This document shows, one piece after another, positions 7,724-14,932 of a stretch of DNA of 64,000 nt. The notes beneath the pieces are model-generated. The model did not search any database. It saw nothing but the letters and a program-made list of their open reading frames with translations, and was not told where the DNA came from. This stretch comes from Nostoc sp. FACHB-280 (lineage in GTDB: Bacteria > Cyanobacteriota > Cyanobacteriia > Cyanobacteriales > Nostocaceae). Both the position numbers and the translations under genes were made by a program. Positions within the stretch are counted from its first letter, which is position 1; each line of letters starts with the position of its first letter. Location of the stretch: positions 1 to 64,000 of the forward strand of contig NZ_JACJSD010000033.1 in assembly GCF_014697615.1 (NCBI RefSeq), given 5' to 3'.

Positions 7724-9793
7724 TTATAACTCGCTTTCGTCCGAAAATTGTGGCAGTGTGAGAGTAAAACAAACTTGGCTTTGTTCAGAATCGGGGATGG
7801 GAGTACTTTCAACGGCGATCGCTCCATTTAAATGCTGTACTAAAGATTTAACTAAAGCAAGCCCTAAACCCGTTCCCGGAGTCCATCTTCCACCTTTACC
7901 ACGACGGAACCGATCAAAGATGTAGGTTGCTTCTTCTTCAGAAATTCCCCGTCCTGTATTAGTCACTTTAATAATAACTTGATCAATTAATTGTTCAACT
8001 TGGTGATATGCTTGCACATTAATCACCGTTTCCGGCTCCGAATATGTACAGGCATTCGTGAATAATTCTTGCAAGATACGATTAAAACTTTCTAATTCTG
8101 TCTGTATTTTTAAGGAATCCTGGGGTAAATCTAGATTTATAGTTAAAGCTTTAGCTGATAGTTTTGAGTTCAGATTATTTGTCAATGCTTGAACTCTGGT
8201 ATTTAAATCTATGGTTTCAAACTGGGGACGTTCTTGCTTAGACTCTAATTTCTGGAGTGTCAACAAATCGTTAATTAAGTTAATTTCTTTCGTACATTCT
8301 TGCTCTAGAATATCCATGTATCTGGCTTGACGCTCTGGTTGAATTCCCGGCAAGCGCAAGTTTTTGATGGACATTTGCATGTTTGTCAGTGGATACCGCA
8401 GGCGATCGCTCATGTTACTCAAAAATTCATCTTTGAGATGATTGAGTTCCCGTAGCTGATCAACATATTGTCGTGTTTTTTCGTGCAATTTTGCTTGCAG
8501 TTCTAGGCTACTTTGGAGTTTAGCTGTGCGCTCATCTACCAAAGTCTGTACTTGCCGCAATGTTTGTGATTGAATAATGGCATTGCTCATTTGAGCGCAG
8601 ACCATTTCCACCAAATTTAATTCGGAAGCTTGCCAACTACGGGCTGTTTTTTGTTGTAGGACAATAAATCCTAGAACTTTGCCTTGATTTTCTAATGGCA
8701 CTAACAGCAAAGACGGTAAGAGTTCTACCGAAAACAACGAAGCAACCGTTACCATATCTTGGAAGTCTGTATAGTCCTCAATCACTACGGCTTTGCCTGA
8801 GTCTGTGAACACTCTTTGGCACAAACCACATTCAGAAATCAGAAATGACTGCGGCTCTACATCTGATTTATTAGTGGTGTAAGTAGGTGTATTCCGGTTC
8901 CACTCTGCAACTACATTGGCCTTGGCTTTGGGAATTTGTTTCTTGTTTTGAGTTCTAAATAAAGGATCTTTATATTTCAGCAAGATCAGCAAACCTCGGT
9001 CTGCCTGTAAAGATTCGGCTGTTGAGGAAATTGCTAACTGGAGCATTTGATTTAGCTCCAAATTACTCCGACTTAATATAGTTAATTGTTTGATTAAGCT
9101 TTGATGTTGTTCGCTTTTTTGCAAATGCTGTTGTTGCGAAGCGATTAAGTGGATTTGAGCGACTTGAGAAAAAGCGATCGCACAAGCTGACTCAACAAAA
9201 TTTAACAGTTGTTTTTCTGACTCACTCCAATCATATTGTTGGAATTTAATCAGGCTAATAACCCCATTGATTTGTCCGGCAAATCTCGTAGGAATTGCCA
9301 AAACTGATCTAATTGGTAATTGGAGATGTTGTCCTCCCACTACCAGACTATCTTGGATAGTCGAAATATCCTCAATAGTGAAGGGTTCTGCTGCACATTG
9401 AACTACAGGCGAGTCCATTAACAAATGTTCTGTGGAAAATAATTGGCCGTGCCTTAACCCGGCTAAATACTCGTCAGAACACCAATTGGCAGCAATTGAT
9501 TCACTGGCTGCTGTACTGGGAGATACTGTGACTAAACAACAGCAATCGACTTTGAAGGCATTGCCTAGTAATCTGGCAATTTCTTGCAGCATCAATGTCG
9601 TTGCTGAGTTATTGGCGATGATGTGATTAATTTTTTGTACCAACTGAAGAGTTGGTTCTTTCTGATGCTGCATCAGCTTGAGTGGGTATGATTGTAGTCT
9701 GTCTAGGTCATCTGGACACTGTGGCGGCAATGATAAACTTTTTTTCATTCCTGGCACGCTTTTGGATAATGACCTCATATCGTATGCACCCAA
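7724..9793 (-). CDS. GAF-domain histidine-kinase-like protein lacking the phospho-acceptor His
   Basis: 689 residues: GAF domain 1 about 50-210, GAF domain 2 about 235-410, a coiled coil, then a dimerisation region (about 450-515) and an HATPase domain (about 560-680). The H-box that normally reads SHELRTPL is SDRLRYPL here, so Asp463 replaces the phospho-accepting His. The ATP lid looks usable, with an N-box NACTYS and G2 box GTGLGLALV, although the G1 box begins NTGRGI rather than DTGxGI. It may therefore bind ATP without classical autophosphorylation. It is soluble, with no membrane helix. The SRPBCC gene follows nine bases downstream. An alternative start at Met6 is possible. Confidence 0.85.
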   Translation of the reverse strand: MGAYDMRSLSKSVPGMKKSLSLPPQCPDDLDRLQSYPLKLMQHQKEPTLQLVQKINHIIANNSATTLMLQEIARLLGNAFKVDCCCLVTVSPSTAASESIAANWCSDEYLAGLRHGQLFSTEHLLMDSPVVQCAAEPFTIEDISTIQDSLVVGGQHLQLPIRSVLAIPTRFAGQINGVISLIKFQQYDWSESEKQLLNFVESACAIAFSQVAQIHLIASQQQHLQKSEQHQSLIKQLTILSRSNLELNQMLQLAISSTAESLQADRGLLILLKYKDPLFRTQNKKQIPKAKANVVAEWNRNTPTYTTNKSDVEPQSFLISECGLCQRVFTDSGKAVVIEDYTDFQDMVTVASLFSVELLPSLLLVPLENQGKVLGFIVLQQKTARSWQASELNLVEMVCAQMSNAIIQSQTLRQVQTLVDERTAKLQSSLELQAKLHEKTRQYVDQLRELNHLKDEFLSNMSDRLRYPLTNMQMSIKNLRLPGIQPERQARYMDILEQECTKEINLINDLLTLQKLESKQERPQFETIDLNTRVQALTNNLNSKLSAKALTINLDLPQDSLKIQTELESFNRILQELFTNACTYSEPETVINVQAYHQVEQLIDQVIIKVTNTGRGISEEEATYIFDRFRRGKGGRWTPGTGLGLALVKSLVQHLNGAIAVESTPIPDSEQSQVCFTLTLPQFSDESEL

Positions 9794-10514
9794 TGTCTTG
9801 GCATATTATTTTCATTTAAGTTATGTCTCTGCACCCTAGTTAGTGGCAAGTCTTTTATCAAGAGTTTCTCTCACCTGTTATAGCCCCTTTCTTTGGCAGA
9901 TGAATAAGTAACTGGTATATTAAACTAATTTATACATGGGTATATAAAAATCTCTAAAATATATTAAGGTGCTGCTTACAGAGGATTTGGGGCTTTGACG
10001 CAGACCTAAGCTACTAGACTTTGGCCTAGGATAGCTTGTCGGTAACTATACATAAACCGTAATTTCTCTGGAATTAAGATAAAAACTCTCAAAACAATTA
10101 CCGCATTAATACCGAATAATATATTAATTTTAGTAATATTTGTTGCCAAATATTTTTCTTGTGCTAAGTACATTTCTGTGGCTTTGCAAAAAATTAAATT
10201 CTATTATGACAGAACCTCGGAAAAAACTTCGTGAGTGCTTTTGTCCCTCTCTAAAAGGTTTGTAGATGGTAATATCAATTTCTTGAGTATATTGATTATG
10301 TGGTGATAAAGCTTGTCATTTACTGTATCAAGTGTCATCACATACCTGTGACTAAAACTCCAGTTTGCTTTTGAGTTTGGCTGCTGTGTTGGCAGCTTAA
10401 CAAATATATATAAATATTTTAAATAAAAAATATTGATTGAGTGCTGCCCCTAAAGATGGAAAGCAGCTTAGTTACCGAGATGAATGACCAAGCTGCTTTC
10501 CCATGAATAAACAA
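9794..10514. other. Intergenic region, no gene seen
   Basis: About 720 AT-rich bases without a credible open frame. It includes the upstream region of the histidine-kinase-like gene on the left and a long hairpin (10458-10501) on the right. No tRNA, CRISPR or insertion-sequence end is recognised. Confidence 0.45.
10458..10501 (-). terminator. Hairpin downstream of CopG-like gene
   Basis: Perfect 12-bp inverted arms (GGAAAGCAGCTT at 10458-10469 and its complement at 10490-10501) with a 20-base loop, 14 bases past the stop of the minus-strand CopG-like gene. No clear U-run follows, so termination is only suggested by position. Confidence 0.4.
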
Positions 10515-10850
10515 CTATCCAGCTAAACTTTCGACACTGAGAGGAACCATATCCCCATTCCGAGTGAGTCCTAATAACATAGGCTGTTGAGGTTGAATTA
10601 ATTGACCCGTGAGTACACAACGTTCTTCCTGCTGGGCGGTGGCGGCTATACTAGCTCGAATGTCGGCTCGTGAAAATCGCGGCTTCCACTCACCGGATTT
10701 TTGCTGGACATAATTCCAGAGAATATCGCGGATTAAGGCTTGATAGCCTTGATTGCCAGCTATTTCTTTAAGTTTGTCTTTGAGTTCTCGTTCTAGGCGA
10801 ATGCTAGTAACTTCCATGTCGGTTGTTGGGGTGCGAGTAATTGTGTGCAT
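10515..10850 (-). CDS. Small CopG/ribbon-helix-helix-like protein
   Basis: 111 residues. Residues 12-50 (MEVTSIRLERELKDKLKEIA, then YQALIRDILWNYV) fit a ribbon-helix-helix DNA-binding unit: a short beta strand, then two helices. The rest (about 60-111) includes a CVLTGQLIQPQQPMLLG segment of unknown fold. GGAGAAAAAGTC precedes the ATG and fixes the start. No toxin gene is adjacent, so it is more likely a stand-alone regulator than an antitoxin. The function is not known. A hairpin follows the stop codon. Confidence 0.6.
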   Translation of the reverse strand: MHTITRTPTTDMEVTSIRLERELKDKLKEIAGNQGYQALIRDILWNYVQQKSGEWKPRFSRADIRASIAATAQQEERCVLTGQLIQPQQPMLLGLTRNGDMVPLSVESLAG

Positions 10851-10921
10851 GACTTTTTCTCCTTAAAGGTATGGACAGGATAGTAATACAAGTGTAGTAT
10901 GTTTAAAGGAATGTTCAATAG

Positions 10922-11170
10922 GTGAAATTTTCTGTGAAATCCATTTACCCCATCTCTACTTCTTTGTGTGCTACCAACTGCCGATTTAGTTGGGAATCAG
11001 CCGCTATGGAAGTGGAGTATTTATTTATGGGCGATGGTAGCCATATTCATTGGCTAATCACAGAGGGGAATTATGATTTTAGATATCTCGGCATAGATGT
11101 GCTGAATGCAAAACCACAACTGAAAAAAATAAGCGGGAGGTACAGACAAGAGAATGCTGTACCGATATAA
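10922..11170 (+). CDS. Doubtful small ORF (82 codons) or untranslated leader
   Basis: An 82-codon GTG-started frame lies between the CopG-like gene and an HNH endonuclease gene. The translation has no recognised domain and no convincing ribosome binding site. The segment ends 30 bases before a strong intrinsic terminator, so this stretch is transcribed or was selected to be. It could be a short protein gene, a small RNA, or a leader of the HNH gene with an attenuator. I favour none strongly. Confidence 0.25.
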   Translation: MKFSVKSIYPISTSLCATNCRFSWESAAMEVEYLFMGDGSHIHWLITEGNYDFRYLGIDVLNAKPQLKKISGRYRQENAVPI

Positions 11171-11199
11171 CACCAGAGAAGTTTTTGGTAAATTTCTAA

Positions 11200-11235
11200 C
11201 CCCCGCTTCACTTAAACCAGAAGCGGGGGTTTTTT
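11200..11235 (+). terminator. Strong intrinsic terminator upstream of HNH gene
   Basis: CCCCCGCTTC (11200-11209) pairs perfectly with GAAGCGGGGG (11220-11229) around a 10-base loop and is followed by six T. It lies only 17 bases before the GTG start of the HNH gene, so it ends an upstream transcript or acts as an attenuator. Confidence 0.85.
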
Positions 11236-11251
11236 AATAAGGAGTGAAGCT

Positions 11252-11770
11252 GTGACGATCGCAATGCAAGTGTTAGAGCAATCCGTAGTGGTATTTTCGC
11301 AAAATTACTTGCCTCTGTGTCGCGTAAATATCAAGCGAGCGATTGTGCTGTTAGTGACAAACAAAGCAGAACCACTGGATTTTGCTACTGAAGGCGGATG
11401 GCGAGTTCATTCACCCAGTCTAGTAATTGACGTACCAAAACACATTCGTTTGAAAATTGGCTCTAATGAACGGACATGGAAAGTACCACCAGTAAATCGG
11501 CGAGAAGTTTTGCGGCGAGACCATCACACTTGTCAATATTGCGGTAGCAGCAAACGTCTGACCTTAGATCATGTCATCCCCCGATCCAAAGGTGGCTTAC
11601 ATACCTGGGATAACGTAGTCACAGCTTGTGAAAGATGTAACTCCCATAAAGGCGATCGCACCTTGTCTGAGACTGGAATGCGGCTACGGAAAACACCAAA
11701 AGCACCCATTCACCCCGCGATCGCTTTTGCAGAACAATTTTGGACAAATGTGCAAGCAAACCTGGAATAG
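11252..11770 (+). CDS. HNH endonuclease
   Basis: 172 residues. The HNH core is clear at about 82-135: RREVLRRDHHTCQYCG, then LTLDHVIPRSKGG, then DNVVTACERCNSHKGDR. The first His/Asp pair and both CxxC knuckles are present, as in the McrA-like HNH family very common in cyanobacteria. The start is GTG at 11252 with GGAG at 11241-11244. It is followed 16 bases later by a 130-residue protein of unknown function on the same strand, probably co-transcribed. A role in mobile DNA, defence or DNA repair cannot be separated from the sequence. Confidence 0.9.
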   Translation: MTIAMQVLEQSVVVFSQNYLPLCRVNIKRAIVLLVTNKAEPLDFATEGGWRVHSPSLVIDVPKHIRLKIGSNERTWKVPPVNRREVLRRDHHTCQYCGSSKRLTLDHVIPRSKGGLHTWDNVVTACERCNSHKGDRTLSETGMRLRKTPKAPIHPAIAFAEQFWTNVQANLE

Positions 11771-11786
11771 CAGGAGAGCATAAGGA

Positions 11787-12179
11787 ATGCTGAAATTAAC
11801 TTACACCGAAAGGAGCTTTTGTTTAGAGTGTATTCCTCAGTCACTAGAGGAGTGGGTAGCACAGCGCGTAATTTTCGCTATGCGAGTTGGACAAAATTTG
11901 TGTGTTGAACCCAGTACTGCTTCCTTTTTGCTACCTGTTGATCTGCCAGGGGTAGAAGCACTTAAGGCGGAGGTGAAACGAGATGATCGGGAAGTCATCG
12001 CCTTGTGTGTCTGCGATAGCGAATATGTGGAAGTCACCCTGCGCGGTTCTTGGCTATCGAATGGTGCTGAAGATTCTGTGGGTGTGTTCATCACCACAAT
12101 GAGCGATCGCACTGAGTTCTTTCTGCAAAAACTGTGGCAAGAAGCTCAAGCTTGTGAATCGGTGAAGTATGAAGTATGA
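11787..12179 (+). CDS. Conserved hypothetical protein downstream of HNH gene
   Basis: 130 residues, no recognised domain, no signal peptide or membrane helix. It is acidic and moderately hydrophobic, with a possible alpha/beta fold. Because it starts 16 bases after the HNH stop, the two probably form an operon. The last five residues (VKYEV) are encoded by a run of degenerate GAAGTAT heptamers that continues past the stop codon, which suggests that repeat expansion has set the C-terminus. The protein is not recognised and no function is proposed. Confidence 0.55.
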   Translation: MLKLTYTERSFCLECIPQSLEEWVAQRVIFAMRVGQNLCVEPSTASFLLPVDLPGVEALKAEVKRDDREVIALCVCDSEYVEVTLRGSWLSNGAEDSVGVFITTMSDRTEFFLQKLWQEAQACESVKYEV

Positions 12180-12200
12180 AGTGTGAAATTTCATACTTCT
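12165..12200. repeat. Degenerate heptamer repeat (GAAGTAT-like)
   Basis: Three to four GAAGTAT/GAAGTGT heptamers overlap the stop codon of the upstream gene and are followed by their near complement (TTCATACTTC), giving a small inverted structure between two convergent genes. Confidence 0.6.
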
Positions 12201-13041
12201 ACTTTCCACTTTTTTCTAGCAGTTCTGGTATTGTCACGAATCGGTAGCCTTGCTGTTTCAGCCCGGTGATGATTTGTGGCAATGCTTCTACTGTTCTATG
12301 GCGATCGCCACCACCATCGTGCATTAAAACAATAGCTCCTGGTTTTGCGCCTTTCAATACATTATTGACAAATGCTTGGGGTTTAGCACGGGGGTCTGTG
12401 TCGGCAGAAGTCAAAGACCACATAACTACAGAATATTTCTGGCTTTTGGCGTAAGCCGCTAATCCATTATTTAAAAAGCCCCCAGGAGGACGAAACAAGG
12501 TTGTTTTGACCCCTGTTGTTTTGTAAATCAAGTCAGAGGTGCGGTCAATTTCCTTTTTGGCTGTGGCTGCATCCATATTTTTATACCAGTGATGCCAAGT
12601 ATGGTTGCCGATGGCGTGTCCTTCAGCTACAACTCGCTTGGCAATTTCAGGATTGGCTTGTAAAGCACTCCCCACCCAAAAGAATGTCACCTTGACGTTA
12701 TTTGCTTTGAATATATCCAGCATTTGTAAGGTTGTTTTTGGCCAGGGGCCATCATCAACCGTCAAGGCAATAACTTTCTCTTGATTACTAGGCTCTACTT
12801 TATATAAGGTTTTTCCTTGAAATTTTGCCGGAACCTCGAAATTAAGGTTTTCTGGCTGAGTTGATGGCTGTGAATTACCATCTCTTGGGTTGGTGACTGG
12901 TTGATCTGGCGCTTGTGCTGCATGAACTTTGTTCATTGGTTGGGTATTTTCCAATTTTGCAGACGTGCTACAGCTTGTTACACAAAAGGCGATCGCTACA
13001 CAACCAAATATTCTGTATAACTTCAGGTCTTTTTTTTTCAC
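12199..13041 (-). CDS. Polysaccharide deacetylase (NodB domain) lipoprotein
   Basis: 280 residues. An N-terminal hydrophobic segment ends in CVTSCS, a plausible lipobox with Cys at about residue 24, so the protein is likely a lipoprotein or exported. The NodB domain spans about 85-275: motif 1 LTVDDGPWP carries the catalytic Asp and a metal Asp; motif 2 GNHTWHH carries the metal His pair; motif 3 RPPGG follows; LMHDGGG near residue 240 supplies the final His. It should de-N-acetylate peptidoglycan or an N-acetylated polysaccharide at the cell surface. It converges on the HNH operon and its upstream neighbour is the tRNA array region. Confidence 0.9.
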   Translation of the reverse strand: MKKKDLKLYRIFGCVAIAFCVTSCSTSAKLENTQPMNKVHAAQAPDQPVTNPRDGNSQPSTQPENLNFEVPAKFQGKTLYKVEPSNQEKVIALTVDDGPWPKTTLQMLDIFKANNVKVTFFWVGSALQANPEIAKRVVAEGHAIGNHTWHHWYKNMDAATAKKEIDRTSDLIYKTTGVKTTLFRPPGGFLNNGLAAYAKSQKYSVVMWSLTSADTDPRAKPQAFVNNVLKGAKPGAIVLMHDGGGDRHRTVEALPQIITGLKQQGYRFVTIPELLEKSGK

Positions 13042-13166
13042 ATTAGGCTCCTAAAAATATTCAGCCCATCATAAGCTTGTAGTTTTACTTTTTAGAGAGG
13101 TTAATAAATCAAAAGCCAAGCAATATAAGGGTTTTCAGCAATTTTCAAAAATTTTTCCTCAACCCC

Positions 13167-13196
13167 TTGACATTCTTTGTAGTATTTATGTAGTAT
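13167..13196 (+). promoter_or_regulatory. Candidate promoter upstream of the tRNA array region
   Basis: Perfect TTGACA (13167-13172), an 18-base spacer and TAGTAT (13191-13196). The -10 lies in a tandem 11-base repeat (TAGTATTTATG). It reads toward a 64-codon ORF and the tRNA array about 360 bases on. Whether it drives the array is untested. Confidence 0.45.
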
Positions 13197-13240
13197 TTAT
13201 GTAGTGAGGCGAAAGACAAAGCCTCCAAACGGTAAAAGTC

Positions 13241-13435
13241 ATGTTCTACACAAACATACAGAACAGGCACTGGAATCAACGAAAGTTGCCAGTCAAGCAA
13301 GCCTCTCTCACTTCTAAACAACCAGAAGTAGAGGATATCAAAGCCAAAAATTCTCAATTGGCTCAAGCGAAAACCGCCGAATACATCAGTAATACACAAA
13401 AGGTTTATTACTTAGAGCGTCGGTTATTTGGTTAA
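13241..13435 (+). CDS. Possible small protein just upstream of the tRNA array
   Basis: A 64-codon ORF beginning MFYTNIQNRHW, about 45 bases downstream of a promoter candidate. It is polar, rich in Lys and Gln, with a possible amphipathic helix in its second half (KAKNSQLAQAKTAEY). No domain is recognised and no strong ribosome binding site is seen. It may be a short conserved protein or merely part of the array's leader transcript. Confidence 0.35.
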   Translation: MFYTNIQNRHWNQRKLPVKQASLTSKQPEVEDIKAKNSQLAQAKTAEYISNTQKVYYLERRLFG

Positions 13436-13512
13436 AAGTTTTTTCTCAAGCAAAGTAATTTTTCCGAACCTTGAAAACTGAATAAGGAATGGGCAAGTTC
13501 ATCAAAAATCGT

Positions 13513-13543
13513 CTGTGCCTATGAGCCTAAACATTAGGCACAG
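13513..13543 (+). other. Hairpin 12 bases before the tRNA array
   Basis: CTGTGCCTA (13513-13521) pairs perfectly with TAGGCACAG (13535-13543). There is no U-run. It may be a processing or boundary signal for the long array transcript. Confidence 0.4.
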
Positions 13544-13554
13544 ATACCACACAT

Positions 13555-13628
13555 GGGGGTATAGCTCAAATGGTGAGAGCGATCGCCTGTCGAGCGATAG
13601 GTTGCGAGTTCAAGTCTCGTTACTCCCG
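13555..13628 (+). tRNA. trnD-GUC: tRNA-Asp(GTC), first gene of the array
   Basis: Full cloverleaf: acceptor GGGGGTA/TACTCCC, anticodon loop CTGTCGA, T loop TTCAAGT, discriminator G. The anticodon stem overlaps a HIP1 octamer (GCGATCGC). CCA is not encoded. Confidence 0.92.
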
Positions 13629-13631
13629 TGT

Positions 13632-13705
13632 AGCCTTGTGGACGACTAGATAAGTCGCTGCGCCTCTCAAGCACAGAGAAGCGGGTGCAACTCCCGTCAA
13701 GGCTC
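13632..13705 (+). tRNA. trnE-CUC: tRNA-Glu(CTC)-like, irregular anticodon stem
   Basis: Acceptor AGCCTTG/CAAGGCT and T arm GCGGG/CCCGT are good. The loop CTCTCAA gives anticodon CTC when the stem is TGCGC/GCACA with one C-A mismatch; an outer pair extends it by one. The D arm (TGGACGA...GTC) matches the tRNA-Glu(TTC) of the array, supporting Glu. The last base is counted as discriminator C, unusual for Glu. Confidence 0.7.
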
Positions 13706-13711
13706 CCAAAC

Positions 13712-13784
13712 GGCTGAGTAGCCAAGTGGTTGAAGGCATTGGTCTGCAAAACCGACATCGTGAGTTCAAATCTCACCTCAGCCT
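13712..13784 (+). tRNA. trnC-GCA: tRNA-Cys(GCA)
   Basis: Acceptor GGCTGAG/CTCAGCC, anticodon loop CTGCAAA, T arm GTGAG-TTCAAAT-CTCAC, discriminator T as expected for Cys. It is the last tRNA before the HNH gene. Confidence 0.93.
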
Positions 13785-13799
13785 TTGGTACGTTGCAGT

Positions 13800-13840
13800 G
13801 TAGCTTAAGAAAATATTATATTAATATTTTCTTAAGCTAC
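13800..13840. repeat. Perfect 19-bp inverted repeat before the array HNH gene
   Basis: GTAGCTTAAGAAAATATTA (13800-13818) and its exact reverse complement (13822-13840) are separated by TAT. The right arm ends five bases before the ATG of the HNH gene. It could be a terminator-like hairpin, an operator, or the recognition/insertion site of the HNH element. Confidence 0.9.
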
Positions 13841-13845
13841 AAAAA

Positions 13846-14340
13846 ATGCCTGTTTGTCAAAACTGCAATCAAAAATTCCCAACCTGGATAAAAATTGATG
13901 GTAAATCTAGAAATCTTTCAACTCGAAAATACTGTCTAGAATGTACGCCATTTAAATCTTTTAACAGACTCAATCTCTCACAAGTACGGGAAGGTTGTTC
14001 AGTTTGTCAAAAACAACTGACTGGTTCACAGAGGAAATATTGTTCAATACAGTGTAAACATATAGCTCTCAATTACCAAAAACAGAAAGCTAAAGGCTTG
14101 GAAAGGAAAAAATTGCTAGTTACACAAAAAGGAGGATGTTGTTCTATATGTGGATACAACAAGAACTTAGCGGCAATGCACTTTCATCACCTTGATCCAG
14201 GGTTGAAAGAATTCAAGTTAAGTCTTAGAGAATTGGGGAATCATAGTGAGGCAAAGATAAACGCAGAACTTAAAAAATGTATTTTAGTTTGTAGCAATTG
14301 TCATGCAGAGATTCATCATCCTCAACTTACTTTGAATTAG
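13846..14340 (+). CDS. HNH endonuclease inside the tRNA array
   Basis: 164 residues with two zinc-binding parts. The N-terminal half has CQNC/CLEC and CSVCQ/CSIQC Cys pairs, resembling a double zinc ribbon. The C-terminal half has CSICGYNKNL, then MHFHHLDPGLKEF, then CILVCSNCHAEIHH, the HNH signature of small endonucleases often found in introns and phages. The ATG lies five bases after a perfect palindrome and there is no obvious Shine-Dalgarno. It sits between tRNA-Cys and tRNA-Trp. A homing or array-maintenance role is inferred from place alone; HNH genes within cyanobacterial tRNA arrays fit that idea. Confidence 0.88.
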   Translation: MPVCQNCNQKFPTWIKIDGKSRNLSTRKYCLECTPFKSFNRLNLSQVREGCSVCQKQLTGSQRKYCSIQCKHIALNYQKQKAKGLERKKLLVTQKGGCCSICGYNKNLAAMHFHHLDPGLKEFKLSLRELGNHSEAKINAELKKCILVCSNCHAEIHHPQLTLN

Positions 14341-14431
14341 TTGCTAAAACTTTGGCAGTTAGAGCAATGCCTTACCATAATTTATGTTAGTAATTTTGTG
14401 TAAAAGGAAGTTATAAGTCTTTACTGCTAAT

Positions 14432-14503
14432 GCAGGGATGGTGTAACGGCAACACCTCGTGACTCCAAATCCGATGTTCTAGGTTCAAATCCTAGTCCCT
14501 GCG
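14432..14503 (+). tRNA. trnW-CCA: tRNA-Trp(CCA)
   Basis: Acceptor GCAGGGA/TCCCTGC, loop CTCCAAA giving CCA, T arm CTAGG-TTCAAAT-CCTAG, discriminator G as in Trp. The anticodon stem pairs imperfectly (TCG/CGA with a mismatched inner part), so it is diverged. Confidence 0.8.
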
Positions 14504-14513
14504 TTCTACTTTT

Positions 14514-14586
14514 GCCCCCGTGGACGAACGGTTAAGTCACTGCTCTTTCAAAGCGGAGATTGCGGGTTCAAATCCCGTCGGGGGAA
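14514..14586 (+). tRNA. trnE-UUC: tRNA-Glu(TTC), array copy
   Basis: Loop CTTTCAA, stem CTGCT/AGCGG, T arm GCGGG-TTCAAAT-CCCGT. The first acceptor pair is G-A mismatched. It is clearly different in sequence from the two identical tRNA-Glu genes at 6.9-7.0 kb. Confidence 0.85.
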
Positions 14587-14590
14587 TTAT

Positions 14591-14673
14591 GGGTCGATGG
14601 CCGAGTCTGGTTAAAGGCGACAGTCTGTAAAACTGTTCTATTTTGTTCGCAGGTTCAAATCCTGCTCGACCCA
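14591..14673 (+). tRNA. trnY-GUA: tRNA-Tyr(GTA)
   Basis: Acceptor GGGTCGA/TCGACCC, anticodon ACAGT-CTGTAAA-ACTGT, long variable arm as normal for bacterial Tyr, T arm GCAGG-TTCAAAT-CCTGC, discriminator A. Confidence 0.93.
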
Positions 14674-14677
14674 CTGT

Positions 14678-14767
14678 GGAGAGGTGGCTGAGTGGCTAAA
14701 AGCATCCTCCTGCTAAGAGGAAACGGGTAGTTAATACCCGTCGAGGGTTCAAATCCCTCTCTCTCCG
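14678..14767 (+). tRNA. trnS-GCU: tRNA-Ser(GCT)
   Basis: 90 bases. Acceptor GGAGAGG/TCTCTCC, anticodon TCCTC-CTGCTAA-GAGGA, long variable arm CGGGT..ACCCG, T arm GAGGG-TTCAAAT-CCCTC, discriminator G. A full class II tRNA, in contrast to the leucine tRNAs of the array. Confidence 0.94.
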
Positions 14768-14789
14768 CCTGAAAAGTGCTGAGTGCTGA

Positions 14790-14848
14790 GAAAAACACTA
14801 GCCCTAGCCCCTAGTCTCTAATCTCTAGCCTCTAGTCCCTAACCCCTA
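14790..14848. repeat. Degenerate heptamer repeat (CTAGTCC/CTAGCCC-like)
   Basis: Eight or so degenerate copies of CTAGTCT/CTAGCCC/CTAGTCC in a row between tRNA-Ser and tRNA-Arg. They are short tandem heptamers of the kind common in Nostocales. Confidence 0.6.
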
Positions 14849-14850
14849 TT

Positions 14851-14925
14851 GAGAGTGTGGTGTAACTGGATAACATCTCAGTCTACGAAACTGAAGACGT
14901 GGGGGTTCAAATCCCTCCGCTCTCG
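14851..14925 (+). tRNA. trnR-ACG: tRNA-Arg(ACG)
   Basis: Acceptor GAGAGTG/CGCTCTC, anticodon TCAGT-CTACGAA-ACTGA, T arm GGGGG-TTCAAAT-CCCTC, discriminator G. A34 would be deaminated to inosine to read CGU, CGC and CGA. Confidence 0.92.
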
Positions 14926-14932
14926 TTACATA

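Noticed and set aside
10922-11170. 6S RNA or tmRNA in the leader before the HNH gene
   Set aside because: Neither the tmRNA acceptor and tag pattern nor a convincing 6S hairpin with central bubble could be identified. Only the terminator is certain.
13145-13399. 84-codon minus-strand ORF upstream of the tRNA array
   Set aside because: It runs across the promoter candidate and repeats, and the opposite strand ORF is slightly more credible; no domain is seen.
13534-13776. 80-codon minus-strand ORF across tRNA-Asp, Glu and Cys
   Set aside because: It is an open frame caused by tRNA sequences read backwards (phrases such as RFELTMSVLQTN). Frames of this kind are often misannotated as proteins.
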